From Gemmatimonadota bacterium (GTDB lineage Bacteria > Latescibacterota > UBA2968 > GCA-2709665), in assembly GCA_028874335.1 (NCBI GenBank), contig JAPPJY010000092.1:18001-82000 (forward strand): DNA of 64,000 nucleotides, in the 5' to 3' direction. The notes under the pieces were generated by a model. That model worked only from the letters and a program-made list of their open reading frames with translations. It made no database searches and was not told the DNA's origin. Below are positions 46,017 through 55,830 of the stretch, one piece after another. The position numbers and the translations under genes were made by a program. The stretch's first letter is position 1, and every line of letters starts with the position of its first letter.

Positions 46017-46041
46017 ACGCACCAGCCGAGGAAAACACAGT

Positions 46042-48009
46042 ATGGCGAGTCCCGCCGGGCAACGCGAAGCCGAGGTAGCCGGCACGAAGTTGGCGATACG
46101 CGGGGTTTCGGCGCGCGCCCTGAGCGTAGGCCTGGGAATTGCCGCCCTGCACAATTTCTGGAGCCTGCACTCTCTCTATATCATCCGGGGATCATGGCTG
46201 AACCGGACCCATTTCCCCATGGGCGTGTTCGTTCCGTTCCTGATCCTCGTCCTGGCGACTCCCGTCCTCCGGCGGTTCGCTCCCAGATTGGCGATGTCCG
46301 GCCCTGAACTCCTGGTGGCGCTGTGCGCGGGCCTGGCGGGGGGTATGGTGCCGACGTTCGGTCTGTCCACGACCTGGATCGGCATGCTGGCCATCCCGCA
46401 TTATCTCGCCACGCCGGAGAACCAGTGGGGAGAGTACCTCCTGCTCCACGTGCCCGGATGGATGGTGCCGTCCAACGCGCAGGGAGCCATGAGATGGCTC
46501 TTCGAGGGACTTCCCCCCGGTGAAGGAATTCCATGGGGGGAATGGGTTGTCCCCCTTTTCTGGTGGACGGCGCTGCTGGGCGGGATGGCGCTGGTTTCGT
46601 TCTGTACGGTTGCCGTGCTGCACCGGCAGTGGTCGGGACACGAAAGGCTGGCCTATCCCATTCCCTCGGTGGCCGCGGACATGGCGGAGGGGGCCGCCGG
46701 CAGAGGCGAATGGGCCGGGCTGTTGCGGAACCGGCTGTTCATCGCGGGATTGTCGGTCGCACTGGCGATCAAGATCTGGAACCTGGTACCGGCCTTCGTA
46801 CACGGATTCCCGATGATCCGTTTGTTTCACCAGCAGTTGTGGGTGTACTTTACGCAGTACTCGATGGTCCACGTGAGCCTGAATTTCTATACCATCGGGT
46901 TCGCGTACATGACGGGCCTGGACCTGCTGCTGAGCATCTGGCTGTTTCATCTGTTCTACATTATGGAGATCGCGGCGTTCGCCCGGATTGGACTGGGCGT
47001 CGCGGGATTCTCCGGCGGAGACGTGTCGTGGCAGGGCGGCGGGGCGATGATGTGCTACGTGGGCCTGGCGCTGTGGACGGCCCGGGGGCACCTCAGGCGC
47101 GTGGTTCGCAGGGCGCTGGGTCGAGAGGGCGGCGCGGAGGACGCCGGGGAGCTGATGAGGTACCGATGGGCGGTGTGGGGCCTGGTTCTGGGGGTGGCTT
47201 TTGTCATCTGCTGGTTGCGGATGGCCGGTATGGGACTGCTCCTGGCCACGGCGTTGACTGCGCTGCTGTTCCTTAGTTACCTCGGTCTCGCGCGGGTCGT
47301 GGCGCAGACCGGTCTGCTCTACGTCAACCTACCGCAGAGCGCCCAGGGGCTGATTCTGGGCACCGCGGGCGCGGCGTCCATTCCGGCGCCGGGGCTGACG
47401 GCCATGGCGTTTACCAATGTCTTCGCCAACGACCACATGGGTTTGTTCATGCCGGCCTTCGCGCAGATTGCGAAGCTGGCCGAACGGGTGGAGCGCCACC
47501 GCAAGCGGCTGGGGTGGGTTGTGCTGCTGGGCCTGCTGACGAGCATCGCGACGTCCGTGGCCCTGACGCTCTATTGGGGATATTCCGGCGGGGCGTACAA
47601 TTTCGGCAGTATCGCGCTCTTCCGAAGAACGGTACCGAGTGTGAACGGGTACGTCAGCCACATGCGCAGCCCGGACCCCGTTCACGCGGCGTCGTTCATC
47701 CTCTTTGCGGCCGGCGCCGCGGGGATGGCCCTGCTGGCGTTCCTGAGATACCGGTTCAACTGGTGGCCGGTGCACCCGGCCGGCCTGGCGGTGGGCTACA
47801 CCGGCATGACGAGGCACGCGGCCTTCAGCATCTTTGCCGCATGGGTCTGCAAGTTTGTCGTGATCAAAACCGGCGGCATGCTGCTCTACCGGCGGACTGT
47901 GCCGTTCTTTATCGGGACCATCGTCGGATACGCGTTGGCCGTTCCCCTGGGTTACCTGCTGGACTTGATCTTTTTCCCTGGTCAGGGTCACGGAGTTCAC
48001 GCGTATTGA
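46042..48009 (+). CDS. DUF6785/DUF6784-type polytopic membrane protein 2
   Basis: 655-residue paralogue of the protein at 39155, with the same landmarks: HYLATPENQWGEYLLLHVPG, GIPWGEWVVPLFWW, GHERLAYPIPSV, ARVVAQTGLLYVNLPQ and LRYRFNWWPVHPAGLAVGY. About 12-14 membrane segments. ATG at 46042 (GAGGAAA upstream), 25 bases after the permease fusion gene, so the two are very likely co-transcribed. Duplicated carriers around a permease-like protein suggest one transport unit handling two related substrates, or a heteromeric carrier (inference). An R2 repeat starts at the second base after the stop codon. Confidence 0.75.
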   Translation: MASPAGQREAEVAGTKLAIRGVSARALSVGLGIAALHNFWSLHSLYIIRGSWLNRTHFPMGVFVPFLILVLATPVLRRFAPRLAMSGPELLVALCAGLAGGMVPTFGLSTTWIGMLAIPHYLATPENQWGEYLLLHVPGWMVPSNAQGAMRWLFEGLPPGEGIPWGEWVVPLFWWTALLGGMALVSFCTVAVLHRQWSGHERLAYPIPSVAADMAEGAAGRGEWAGLLRNRLFIAGLSVALAIKIWNLVPAFVHGFPMIRLFHQQLWVYFTQYSMVHVSLNFYTIGFAYMTGLDLLLSIWLFHLFYIMEIAAFARIGLGVAGFSGGDVSWQGGGAMMCYVGLALWTARGHLRRVVRRALGREGGAEDAGELMRYRWAVWGLVLGVAFVICWLRMAGMGLLLATALTALLFLSYLGLARVVAQTGLLYVNLPQSAQGLILGTAGAASIPAPGLTAMAFTNVFANDHMGLFMPAFAQIAKLAERVERHRKRLGWVVLLGLLTSIATSVALTLYWGYSGGAYNFGSIALFRRTVPSVNGYVSHMRSPDPVHAASFILFAAGAAGMALLAFLRYRFNWWPVHPAGLAVGYTGMTRHAAFSIFAAWVCKFVVIKTGGMLLYRRTVPFFIGTIVGYALAVPLGYLLDLIFFPGQGHGVHAY

Positions 48010-48010
48010 T

Positions 48011-48178
48011 TTAGAAGCCGTCTTAAAATTCCCTGTGGTCTTCGCACGGCTGCAAAAGCGCCGGTCGGCGTTGGTCAAACCCACCCGTATAGACAAATAT
48101 GGGCGGATTTTCCCGCCTTGACCGCCACTTTTTCGCTCGTGCTCGGGAACTCACCGGCAATTTTAAAACGGCTTCTTA
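48011..48178 (+). repeat. R2 repeat copy C: 168-bp MITE-like element
   Basis: Ends TTAGAAGCCGTCTTAAAATT and (inverted) TAAGAAGCCGTTTTAAAATT; the interior matches copy A almost base for base. It starts one base after the stop codon of the second transporter gene. An open frame leading into the next gene runs through its right end, but this is not a real N-terminus. Confidence 0.9.
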
Positions 48179-48210
48179 GAAGCCCCACATGTAACGGAGG
48201 TAATGATCCG

Positions 48211-51200
48211 ATGCGTATTCCACCAATGTACTCGGAACTGAAGGATCTGAATCTCGATACGGAACTGGTCCGTAGCGGCCGGCCGAACGCAACGATCGTG
48301 GTTCCGGAAGACGGTCGCTACGACGGGGCCGCGAGTCGCGTTCAGGCGGCGATTCAGGCGAAGACCGGCGTACTCGTACCCGTTGACGATGACCTGTCCG
48401 CGGCCGGAGCCGTGCCCATCTCCGGGCATCTGATCGTGCTGGGCAACCGGTCCGGCAACCGAACGATAGAATCGCTCTATAACCAATACTACACGCTGTT
48501 GGACCTGCGCTATCCGGGGCCGGGCGGGTACGAAGTCCGTTCGCTTCACAATCCGTTCGGCAGCGGGCACAATGTGATCTTTGTGGGCGGCAGCGATGCG
48601 GAGGGCGTGGAAGCGGCTGCCGACGTGCTGGCGGGCAAGGTATTGGACGCGAATGCCGGGGAGGGCGGGCTCTCACTGGGCTGGCTGATGGAGATCGAAC
48701 TGGGGCGGGGGGTCCAGGTTCCGGATGACATCCGTGAATTCGAGACCTGGGAGGCGTCCGCCGGGTACGGTTCGGTGGGGTATTTCGGGTGGAACAGCAT
48801 CAGCAAGCGAATGGCGATGTACTACATGACCGGAGACGCCTTTCACGCGCGGGAAGCCATCCGGCTGGCCTTCCCGGACGACCGTGCGATGGCGGAGATC
48901 ACGGAAATCGACGGAGAGCGGATCGAAAACAAGGACGAGCCGCTGAGCGGACCCTACCACTACAACGCGCATATGATGATCCTGTACTGGGATCTGATTG
49001 AAGAAAGCCCCGTGTTTACGGACGATGAACGCCTGCGTGTGACCAACGCGTTCGCCGCACAGTTCGGCCACGCGCAGGACCAGGGCGCCAGGCGGCGGGT
49101 CGTTGAAAACGTGCGTAGCGGCACGAGTGGATTCGGAGATCCCCCGCACAGCGTGGGGTCGCGGCATGGGCAGTGGTCCGCGATTTCGCTGTACTGTCTC
49201 GGCCGTTACTTCAACAGCCACTACCCCAGCACGCTCTGGGAGCAATCCATGGAGGCCGCAAGATGGCATTTCGCATCACTGCATCACCACGCCCTGGTGG
49301 ACGGGGAACACGACAATCTGTTCTGGTACAATACGGGAATGGCCCCTATTCTGAGCTATATGCTGCTTACGGGCGACCGTAAACCCATTGAAAACGGCGT
49401 CATGGCCAACCTGCTTCGCGGGCAGGAGATCCTCGCCTCGGGGCGCGAACCCGACTGGGCCCTGAATTCCGCGTCCATCGGGTTTCTCAACAAGGCCGCC
49501 TATCTGACCGGCGACGGCCGTTACCGCGAATACCTGCGCCGGACCGGGATGGACCTGGACATCTTCCGGCTCGGGCAGTCTTTCTGGCCGGAAGACGATA
49601 TCGAGCCCCGCCTGCCCGCGGATCTTGTGAACCGGTGGTCCATCCATCCCATCCCCGAGCCGCTGTGGGGGGACCGTCACAGCGGACTGCCGCTGGAGGA
49701 ATCGTATCTGTTCGGCAGTTTTCGGAGCGCGGCGGATTCAAGCGGCGATTTCATCCTGGTGAAGGGAATGAACGGTGCGTCCCGAAACGCGTATCACACC
49801 TTTGTCGTACTGGAGCTCCGACTGGATGGAGAGACGTTGCTGGAAGGCTACCTGAACCAGGTGTTGACGCGTTCCGAAGGGATGGTGGAGCCGGTGGTGG
49901 CGATGGATTCCGCGCTCAAGTACCGGGACGTGGTCGGGGGTACCGCCGTTGTTGCGGCAGAGGTACCGAGGGCGGCGTTCTGCAACTGGCGCAGGGCGCT
50001 TGCGCAGCGCGTCGGCCGGTACGCGCTGTTTGTCGACCGTCTGACGTTCCGGGCGGACAGCGAGGAACTGGAGGTGGAGTTCCTGTGGCAGGGGAAGGGC
50101 GCGTGGGCGGCACTGCCGGATGGCGGCGCCGCGCGCATCCGTGATATCGCTCAGATCTGTATGTCCGATCCGGTAGAGACCGCCGTTGTGGAAAGCCAGG
50201 CCCACATGTTGTGGCGGGGGGCGGTGGAGAAGGGAAGCGGGAGATGCTGGTTTTCGCTGCTGGCGGGAGACGGTACGACGTGCGCGCGGTTGGACGAGAA
50301 CGCTGCCGCATTGGCGCTTCCCGAGCCGGCCGTCGCCGTCGCGGGGGAATACGAGGGTCTGAAAGGCGACCTGGTGGTGCTGGCCGGAGACCATCTGCAC
50401 GGCGTCAACCTGACCGGGGCTGCGCTGGGCGCCTCGCTGTTCCGGACAAGCGCGCCGGTTCAGGTCGACTGGGACTTTCACAGTGGCGTGCTGGAAGTGG
50501 TCGCGGATGCAGAGACCGAGATCCGGCTGGCCGTTTCCGATCCGGACGGGGTGCGCGTCGGCGGAAGCGTCCCGGAGCACGGGGGAGATGGACCGGGTTC
50601 GGGGACCATCCGAATCCCCGCGGGAAGACATTCAATTACCGGCGCGGCGCCAGATGCGGTCACGCTTGAAAGGGTGACGGCGCGGCTCTCGGGCCTTCTG
50701 GAGCAGGGCCGGGATGCCAGACGGCAATCCGCGGCCGCGCCATCGCCCGTCTTGCCGGATGTCCCGTCCATATTGCCGGTTTTCGCTTCCCCTGTGGGTG
50801 GCGGCGTGGTGGACATGGTCGCGGCGGATTCCGGCGGGCAAACGCTGATTTGTGCCGCCGGAGACCGGAACGTCCACGTGCTGTCGCAGGACGGAGAAAA
50901 GCTCAGGACCCTGCCGACCGACGGTCCCATCCGTCTCCTCCACTGGTGGCGGGAACACGGCCTCCTTCTGGCCGGGTGCGAGGACGAAAAGGTCATCGCG
51001 TTCGATCCGGATTCCGGCGACCGGAAATGGGTCTTCGTCTCGGAGGAAGACCCGGCCGTATTCAGGGCCGCGAAACCCTACTGGTTCAAGACGGCGCCGG
51101 GACATGCCGGCGTTCACGGACTCCATTCCGGCGTCTTTCTGGACGGCAGGAGCCAGGCATTCGTGGGCAGCGCCTGTACGCTGGAGATACTGGATGAGGA

Positions 51201-51927
51201 CGGGAATCTGGTGAAACGGCTCCCGGTTTTCTGGGGCCCGGGTTCCCGGTTCGCCCTGATCGACGGGCCCGAGGGCAGCATCGATCTTCTGATCGCGCGG
51301 CAGCCCACGGATTCCCACGCGATGGCTGTCGTGAACAACCGCGAACTGGACCCGAAGCAGCGCGCCTTCCACGACGTGCCGGACGGACATACGAGTATCG
51401 GCGGGTGGGCGTGCATGAGCCGGAAGCACATCTTTTACGGGGACCTGGACGGGGACGGCAGGAAGGAAGTGGTCAGCGAGATCAACGGGACGTGGAACCG
51501 GGTAACGGTCTGGTCTCAGGACGGGCGGGCCCTGTACAACGTACATCTGGGCCCGGGGCAGCGTATTCCAGCGAACAACGTCCGGGACTTCGACGTGATC
51601 GACCTGGATGGCGACGGAAGAATGGAGCTCCTCGCGGCGCTTTCGGGCGGGTTGATCCTGGCACTGGATCACCGATGTGAGAAGCTCTGGTCGAGGCGGA
51701 TGCCGTCACCGCCGGCGGCGATGGCGGAGCTGAAAGCCGAGGGCGGCGCCAGGGTAGTGGCCGGCTGCGAGGACGGGACGCTGGCCGTCCTGGATGGCTC
51801 CGGAAGGGTCGTCCGTTCCGGCATGTTGACCGGGAGGCCGACCTGTATAGTGACAGTGGACGGCGCCGTTGTATTGGCGACGGATCAGGGGGAGATCAGC
51901 CGGTGGCGGGTGGATGACCGCCCGTAA
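48211..51927 (+). CDS. Giant heparinase-fold / beta-propeller protein 2, catalytic motif not found
   Basis: 1238-residue divergent paralogue of the proteins at 23021 and 51952. I use the ATG at 48211 (ACGGAGG upstream); the open frame reaches back into the R2 repeat. The N-terminal module is conserved (LKDLNLDTELVRSGRPNATI, GHLIVLGNRSGNRTIESLYN, YPGPGGYEVRSLHNPFGSGH), and the toroid holds YHYNAHMMILYWDLIEESPV. In the sandwich domain the expected G-N-H-x-H-x-D is replaced by KGMNGASRNAYHTFVVLEL, keeping one His at most. A low-complexity linker (RRQSAAAPSPVLPDVPSILP) leads to a C-terminal propeller (CEDEKVIAFDPDSGDRKWVF, GDLDGDGRKEVVSEINGTW, DVIDLDGDGRMELLAALSGG). No signal peptide. It is probably non-catalytic, perhaps glycan-binding. 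It precedes the third giant by 24 bases. Confidence 0.72.
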   Translation: MRIPPMYSELKDLNLDTELVRSGRPNATIVVPEDGRYDGAASRVQAAIQAKTGVLVPVDDDLSAAGAVPISGHLIVLGNRSGNRTIESLYNQYYTLLDLRYPGPGGYEVRSLHNPFGSGHNVIFVGGSDAEGVEAAADVLAGKVLDANAGEGGLSLGWLMEIELGRGVQVPDDIREFETWEASAGYGSVGYFGWNSISKRMAMYYMTGDAFHAREAIRLAFPDDRAMAEITEIDGERIENKDEPLSGPYHYNAHMMILYWDLIEESPVFTDDERLRVTNAFAAQFGHAQDQGARRRVVENVRSGTSGFGDPPHSVGSRHGQWSAISLYCLGRYFNSHYPSTLWEQSMEAARWHFASLHHHALVDGEHDNLFWYNTGMAPILSYMLLTGDRKPIENGVMANLLRGQEILASGREPDWALNSASIGFLNKAAYLTGDGRYREYLRRTGMDLDIFRLGQSFWPEDDIEPRLPADLVNRWSIHPIPEPLWGDRHSGLPLEESYLFGSFRSAADSSGDFILVKGMNGASRNAYHTFVVLELRLDGETLLEGYLNQVLTRSEGMVEPVVAMDSALKYRDVVGGTAVVAAEVPRAAFCNWRRALAQRVGRYALFVDRLTFRADSEELEVEFLWQGKGAWAALPDGGAARIRDIAQICMSDPVETAVVESQAHMLWRGAVEKGSGRCWFSLLAGDGTTCARLDENAAALALPEPAVAVAGEYEGLKGDLVVLAGDHLHGVNLTGAALGASLFRTSAPVQVDWDFHSGVLEVVADAETEIRLAVSDPDGVRVGGSVPEHGGDGPGSGTIRIPAGRHSITGAAPDAVTLERVTARLSGLLEQGRDARRQSAAAPSPVLPDVPSILPVFASPVGGGVVDMVAADSGGQTLICAAGDRNVHVLSQDGEKLRTLPTDGPIRLLHWWREHGLLLAGCEDEKVIAFDPDSGDRKWVFVSEEDPAVFRAAKPYWFKTAPGHAGVHGLHSGVFLDGRSQAFVGSACTLEILDEDGNLVKRLPVFWGPGSRFALIDGPEGSIDLLIARQPTDSHAMAVVNNRELDPKQRAFHDVPDGHTSIGGWACMSRKHIFYGDLDGDGRKEVVSEINGTWNRVTVWSQDGRALYNVHLGPGQRIPANNVRDFDVIDLDGDGRMELLAALSGGLILALDHRCEKLWSRRMPSPPAAMAELKAEGGARVVAGCEDGTLAVLDGSGRVVRSGMLTGRPTCIVTVDGAVVLATDQGEISRWRVDDRP

Positions 51928-51951
51928 GTGGGACCGCGGGCAGGAGGAAAT

Positions 51952-54900
51952 ATGGACTCGGATCAGGGGTCGGTCGGACTGAAAATCGACAAATTGAAGG
52001 ATATGCACCTGGAGACGGTACTCGCGGCCGGCGGCCAACCCGGAGGGAAGATCGTCATTGGGGACAGCCCGGCCCACCGACGGTTGGCCGTACGAATCGT
52101 CGAACGGATTGAAACCGCCACGGGCGCCCGTCTGCCGGTCGTCCGCGCCGAGGATGTTGCGACCTCAAGGGGACTGCTCGATACGCACGTGGTCGCACTG
52201 GGAAATATGGCCGACAACCCATTCATCCGCTGGCTTTATTATCAGTGGTGGGCCATTGAAGACCTCTGTTATCCAGGTGAGGGAGGGCATACGCTGCGGA
52301 CGCTTCACAACCTGCTTGGAAACGGAAGGAACGTGGTCCTGTTGGGAGCCAGCGACGAAGCCGGGCTGGACCGCGCGGCGTCGCAGTTTCTGGAGCGAGT
52401 CGGCACGGGCGCGAGTGTGAGATTCGGTTGGCTGATGGACGTCGAGCTGGGTCCTGCCTTCGATTCACTCTCACGTCCGCCGGACGGCTGGCTCGACGAG
52501 CGACGCGAGGACTACATCCGGCAGGTCAGCCAGCCGCATGCGTCCAAGGCCGGGGCGGGGCACGGGATGGTTACCGAGGCGGGAAGGCAGGGATTCGCGT
52601 ATCATCGGACGGGATATGAGGTCCATGCCGGAGCATTACGCGAGGCGGTGGGTGCGCATCTGGAGATGGGGGAGCACGGCGTGATGGCGCATTTCAACGT
52701 GTGGTGGCTGGCGGTGATCTGGGACCTGATCGAGGAGAGTCCGGTATTCTCAGATGCGGACCGCCTGCGGATCACGCGTTATCTGCTGTGGCTGATGGAT
52801 TCGAACGAAGGCGCATATAACCGATTTTTTCGTGAGGGCGTGGGCCACCGGATGTTGCGGCAGAACCACCAGACGCTCGTGGGCCTGTCGTCGTGGTTCG
52901 CGGGCCGGTACTTCGCCACGCATTACGGGATGCCGGAGGCAAAGGAGTGGCAGGAGGCATCCGCGGACCTGTTCATGGGGCAGGCGGCATCGTTCAAGCC
53001 CACCGAGGACGCGAATGCCTACCAGTGGACGACGCTGGACCATCTCCTGACCTATACGATGGCCAGCGGGGACATGACGTACGTTGAGAATGGAAACTGC
53101 CTCCGGTCGCTGGACCAGGCGGTGATGTACTGCAACAACCGGGGAGCCATGCCGCCCTTCGGTGATTCCGGGGGATGCCAGGTGCCGCCGCCGGCGAGTT
53201 ATCTGGCGAAGGCGGGACACGTACTGCGGGACGGACGCGCTGAATTCCTGATTCGCTCACATTCGGACCGGGTTTCGCTCATCCATGGATTCGATAAATA
53301 TTCCGGCGACGGCCTCGAGCCCGAAACGCCATCGGAAATGGCGGGCGTGCAAGTGCTCGAGGTCGCGAACGGCTTCTACGACTTCGCCACCGACCCGAAG
53401 GCGCGGTCGTCGGAAGTCAAGCCTCTCAATCTGCCGCGCGACGACGCCTTCGACACGGTCTGTTTTCGCGAGGGGTTTGACCGGGACGATCAGTACCTGA
53501 TGATCCACGGGATCTCATACGGCAACCACGGGCACGACGACGGAAACACGATCGTGGAGTTTTCAGCGAATGACCGGGTGTTTCTGGTGGATGCCTCTTA
53601 CACGGAGGGGCCCACCCTGAAACATCACAACGGGGTGACGGCGGTCCGGAATGGAGAGCCGTGGGAAGTGCCCGCTCTATGCCGTCTGGATGGCGTGGCG
53701 GACCTGGACCGGACGGGCATGAGCCGTACCTCGATGGATGGGGAATGGGGAGCGCGATGGACAAGGAACGTGGTCTGGCTCAAGGGCCGTTTTTTCGTGG
53801 TCATCGATGAGATCGAGGCCACGGAGGCAGGGACGTTCGCGCTCGAATGCAACTGGCGGTCGCTGGGGACGCCGACGCTGGACGGGGACCGGCTGGAGAC
53901 CCTGCAGAGGGACCCGGACAACGGGCGGGAGGATCGATTCGTCCTGGAAGGCGCCGGAGGCGACCGGGTGACGATGGAGCGGGACTGGGAGGCCTTCGGG
54001 CACTGGTGGAAGGACTATCCGTATTCGGATGACTTCGTCAATATCCTGCGCCAGTCCGTCAGCCGGGAGATGGCCGCGGGCGACCGGCACACGTTCATCA
54101 ATCTGTTCTACGCGACAAACGATGCGAAACCGATGGACGTTCGGATGCGGCGCGTCGGAGAGACCGCGGTCCTGCTCGAAGGACCGGAGGGGCGAATGCT
54201 CATCGGGACCGGCGGCGAGGATGGTTCGTTCGCGGTTGGCCCGATTTCGGGAAGTGCGGACGTGTACGCGATCGGAGAGGGGTGGTTCGCCCTGCTCGGA
54301 GGCACATGGTTGCGCGGAGACGCAACGCTTTTCGAGAGCGACGCGCCGGTGACCGTCGAGTTGGATCTGACGTCCGCCGAAGGTGTGCCGACTGCGCTGT
54401 GGAAACTTCCCGAATGGCGTCCCGATGGTGGATCTGCCATCCGGAAGGAGTCGGTGCCCTCCATGCGCACTCTATGGACGCGCGACTTCGGATCCGCGGT
54501 CCGATGCTCGGCGCCGCGGGGTAGCGGCACGATCCTGGGTACGCAGGACGGGCGCGTGGTCGCACTGTCTCGGGAAGGAGAGACCGATTGGACGTTTCAG
54601 GCCGGGGACGCGGTGCTTTCCGTGTGCGCGGCGGGGCGGAACGGCGACGACATCGGTCCTGTGGCAGCCGGCACCAATGACCGGTGTCTCTACTATCTGG
54701 ATGGCGAAGGCGTCGTGCAATGGTCTCACAGGTTCGAGATCTTCCGCGGAGGATGGGCGTGGTATACGCGCAATTCCTCCGTTGAACTGGTCAAGGCCGC
54801 GGACCTTTGCGGCACGGGGCGGCCGGATATCCTCGCGGCGGTCACCGACCGGCAGCTCCACTGTTTCGACGCGGACGGCAACAAGCGCTGGAATTTCTTC

Positions 54901-55548
54901 ATCTACGGAATCTTCGACCCGTTCTGCACGGCGGACGTGGACGGCGACGGGCTGCCCGAGGTGATCGGCGGGCCCGGCAGGATATCCTGCGGAGGTACCT
55001 GCTATGTGCTGGACGCGGATGGAAATACAATCGCGGAAAACGGGCTGGACGGGTGGCCGTCGATGCTGCCCGGGTGCGACGTGTACCTGTACGGGAACGG
55101 CGACAATCTGATCGCGTGCGGAACGACCCGGTCGAGAGTTCACGCGCTGAGGCTCGAAGGTCAGACGCTGGCGCCCCTTTGGACCCGGGACGTGGGCGAA
55201 GAAGTGCACGCGATCTCCGCGGTGGACCTGGACGGCGACGGGAAGCCCGAGGTGGCGGCTGGTTCGGACTGTTACTACCTCTACCTGTTCGATGAAAACG
55301 GCGACGAGCGATGGCGGCGCAACCTGGAGGCCCCGGTGCGGCGTCTGTTTGCCGCCGACGTGAATCAGGATGGCGCGCCGGAGATCGTCGCCGGGTGTGA
55401 AGACGGGAGCGTATGGATACTGGACAGAGAAGGACGGACTCTCGGCGTTTACCGCACGGAGGCGAAGATTCACGTTCTGTCGCCGCACGAGGATGGCCGC
55501 CTTCTGCTCGGATCTTCGGACGGGATCCTGTCGATGCTGGGTCTGTGA
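51952..55548 (+). CDS. Giant heparinase-fold / beta-propeller fusion protein 3
   Basis: 1198-residue close paralogue of the protein at 23021. ATG at 51952 with AGGAGGA four bases upstream. Same order: N-terminal module (GLKIDKLKDMHLETVLAAGG, VVALGNMADNPFIRWLYYQW), toroid (HNVWWL-like FNVWWLAVIWDLIEESPVFS, FREGVGHRMLRQNHQTLVGL), sandwich with HxH at His526 and His528 (GNHGHDDGNTIVEFSANDRV), and a C-terminal propeller (TQDGRVVALSREGETDWTFQ, DRQLHCFDADGNKRWNF, ADVDGDGLPEVIGGPGRISC, CEDGSVWILDREGRTLGVY). The stretch NDRVFLVDASYTEGPTLKHH is identical in both. No signal peptide. Its tandem position behind the divergent paralogue suggests duplication followed by loss of catalysis in one partner. Substrate unknown. 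Confidence 0.78.
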   Translation: MDSDQGSVGLKIDKLKDMHLETVLAAGGQPGGKIVIGDSPAHRRLAVRIVERIETATGARLPVVRAEDVATSRGLLDTHVVALGNMADNPFIRWLYYQWWAIEDLCYPGEGGHTLRTLHNLLGNGRNVVLLGASDEAGLDRAASQFLERVGTGASVRFGWLMDVELGPAFDSLSRPPDGWLDERREDYIRQVSQPHASKAGAGHGMVTEAGRQGFAYHRTGYEVHAGALREAVGAHLEMGEHGVMAHFNVWWLAVIWDLIEESPVFSDADRLRITRYLLWLMDSNEGAYNRFFREGVGHRMLRQNHQTLVGLSSWFAGRYFATHYGMPEAKEWQEASADLFMGQAASFKPTEDANAYQWTTLDHLLTYTMASGDMTYVENGNCLRSLDQAVMYCNNRGAMPPFGDSGGCQVPPPASYLAKAGHVLRDGRAEFLIRSHSDRVSLIHGFDKYSGDGLEPETPSEMAGVQVLEVANGFYDFATDPKARSSEVKPLNLPRDDAFDTVCFREGFDRDDQYLMIHGISYGNHGHDDGNTIVEFSANDRVFLVDASYTEGPTLKHHNGVTAVRNGEPWEVPALCRLDGVADLDRTGMSRTSMDGEWGARWTRNVVWLKGRFFVVIDEIEATEAGTFALECNWRSLGTPTLDGDRLETLQRDPDNGREDRFVLEGAGGDRVTMERDWEAFGHWWKDYPYSDDFVNILRQSVSREMAAGDRHTFINLFYATNDAKPMDVRMRRVGETAVLLEGPEGRMLIGTGGEDGSFAVGPISGSADVYAIGEGWFALLGGTWLRGDATLFESDAPVTVELDLTSAEGVPTALWKLPEWRPDGGSAIRKESVPSMRTLWTRDFGSAVRCSAPRGSGTILGTQDGRVVALSREGETDWTFQAGDAVLSVCAAGRNGDDIGPVAAGTNDRCLYYLDGEGVVQWSHRFEIFRGGWAWYTRNSSVELVKAADLCGTGRPDILAAVTDRQLHCFDADGNKRWNFFIYGIFDPFCTADVDGDGLPEVIGGPGRISCGGTCYVLDADGNTIAENGLDGWPSMLPGCDVYLYGNGDNLIACGTTRSRVHALRLEGQTLAPLWTRDVGEEVHAISAVDLDGDGKPEVAAGSDCYYLYLFDENGDERWRRNLEAPVRRLFAADVNQDGAPEIVAGCEDGSVWILDREGRTLGVYRTEAKIHVLSPHEDGRLLLGSSDGILSMLGL

Positions 55549-55712
55549 TTGCGCATTGGGAGCTCGTTTCTTTGCTCCGGATCTTGCCAATACCAAAGAA
55601 TATGTTGACCGTGGGTCGATTCCAGCCACTGACATCGCAGGTTGACTGAATCAAGGTGAGATACGAGGTTAAGAACCGAGACGACACAATGTGGAGGATA
55701 GCAGATTGTGGT

Positions 55713-55754
55713 CGTAAAAAACCGAAAAAGGGGCAACACGCAAATGTGTTGCCC
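55713..55754 (-). terminator. Rho-independent terminator for the methyltransferase gene
   Basis: Read on the minus strand, a perfect 9-bp stem GGGCAACAC/GTGTTGCCC with a 6-base loop (55731-55754) is followed by a T-rich tract (CCTTTTTCGGTTTTTT). It lies 77 bases behind the stop codon at 55831. The rest of the gap 55549-55830 contains no supported gene. Confidence 0.75.
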
Positions 55755-55830
55755 AAAGAAACGCACGAATGGTCGATCGGAGAAATGCCAGCAATTTTCC
55801 GTATGGAATTGTCGGGGCTTTCCTCCCTAC

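Noticed and set aside
48118..48210. Upstream extension of the giant protein at 48211 into the R2 repeat
   Set aside because: The extension encodes repeat sequence, and a good GGAGG site precedes the ATG at 48211.
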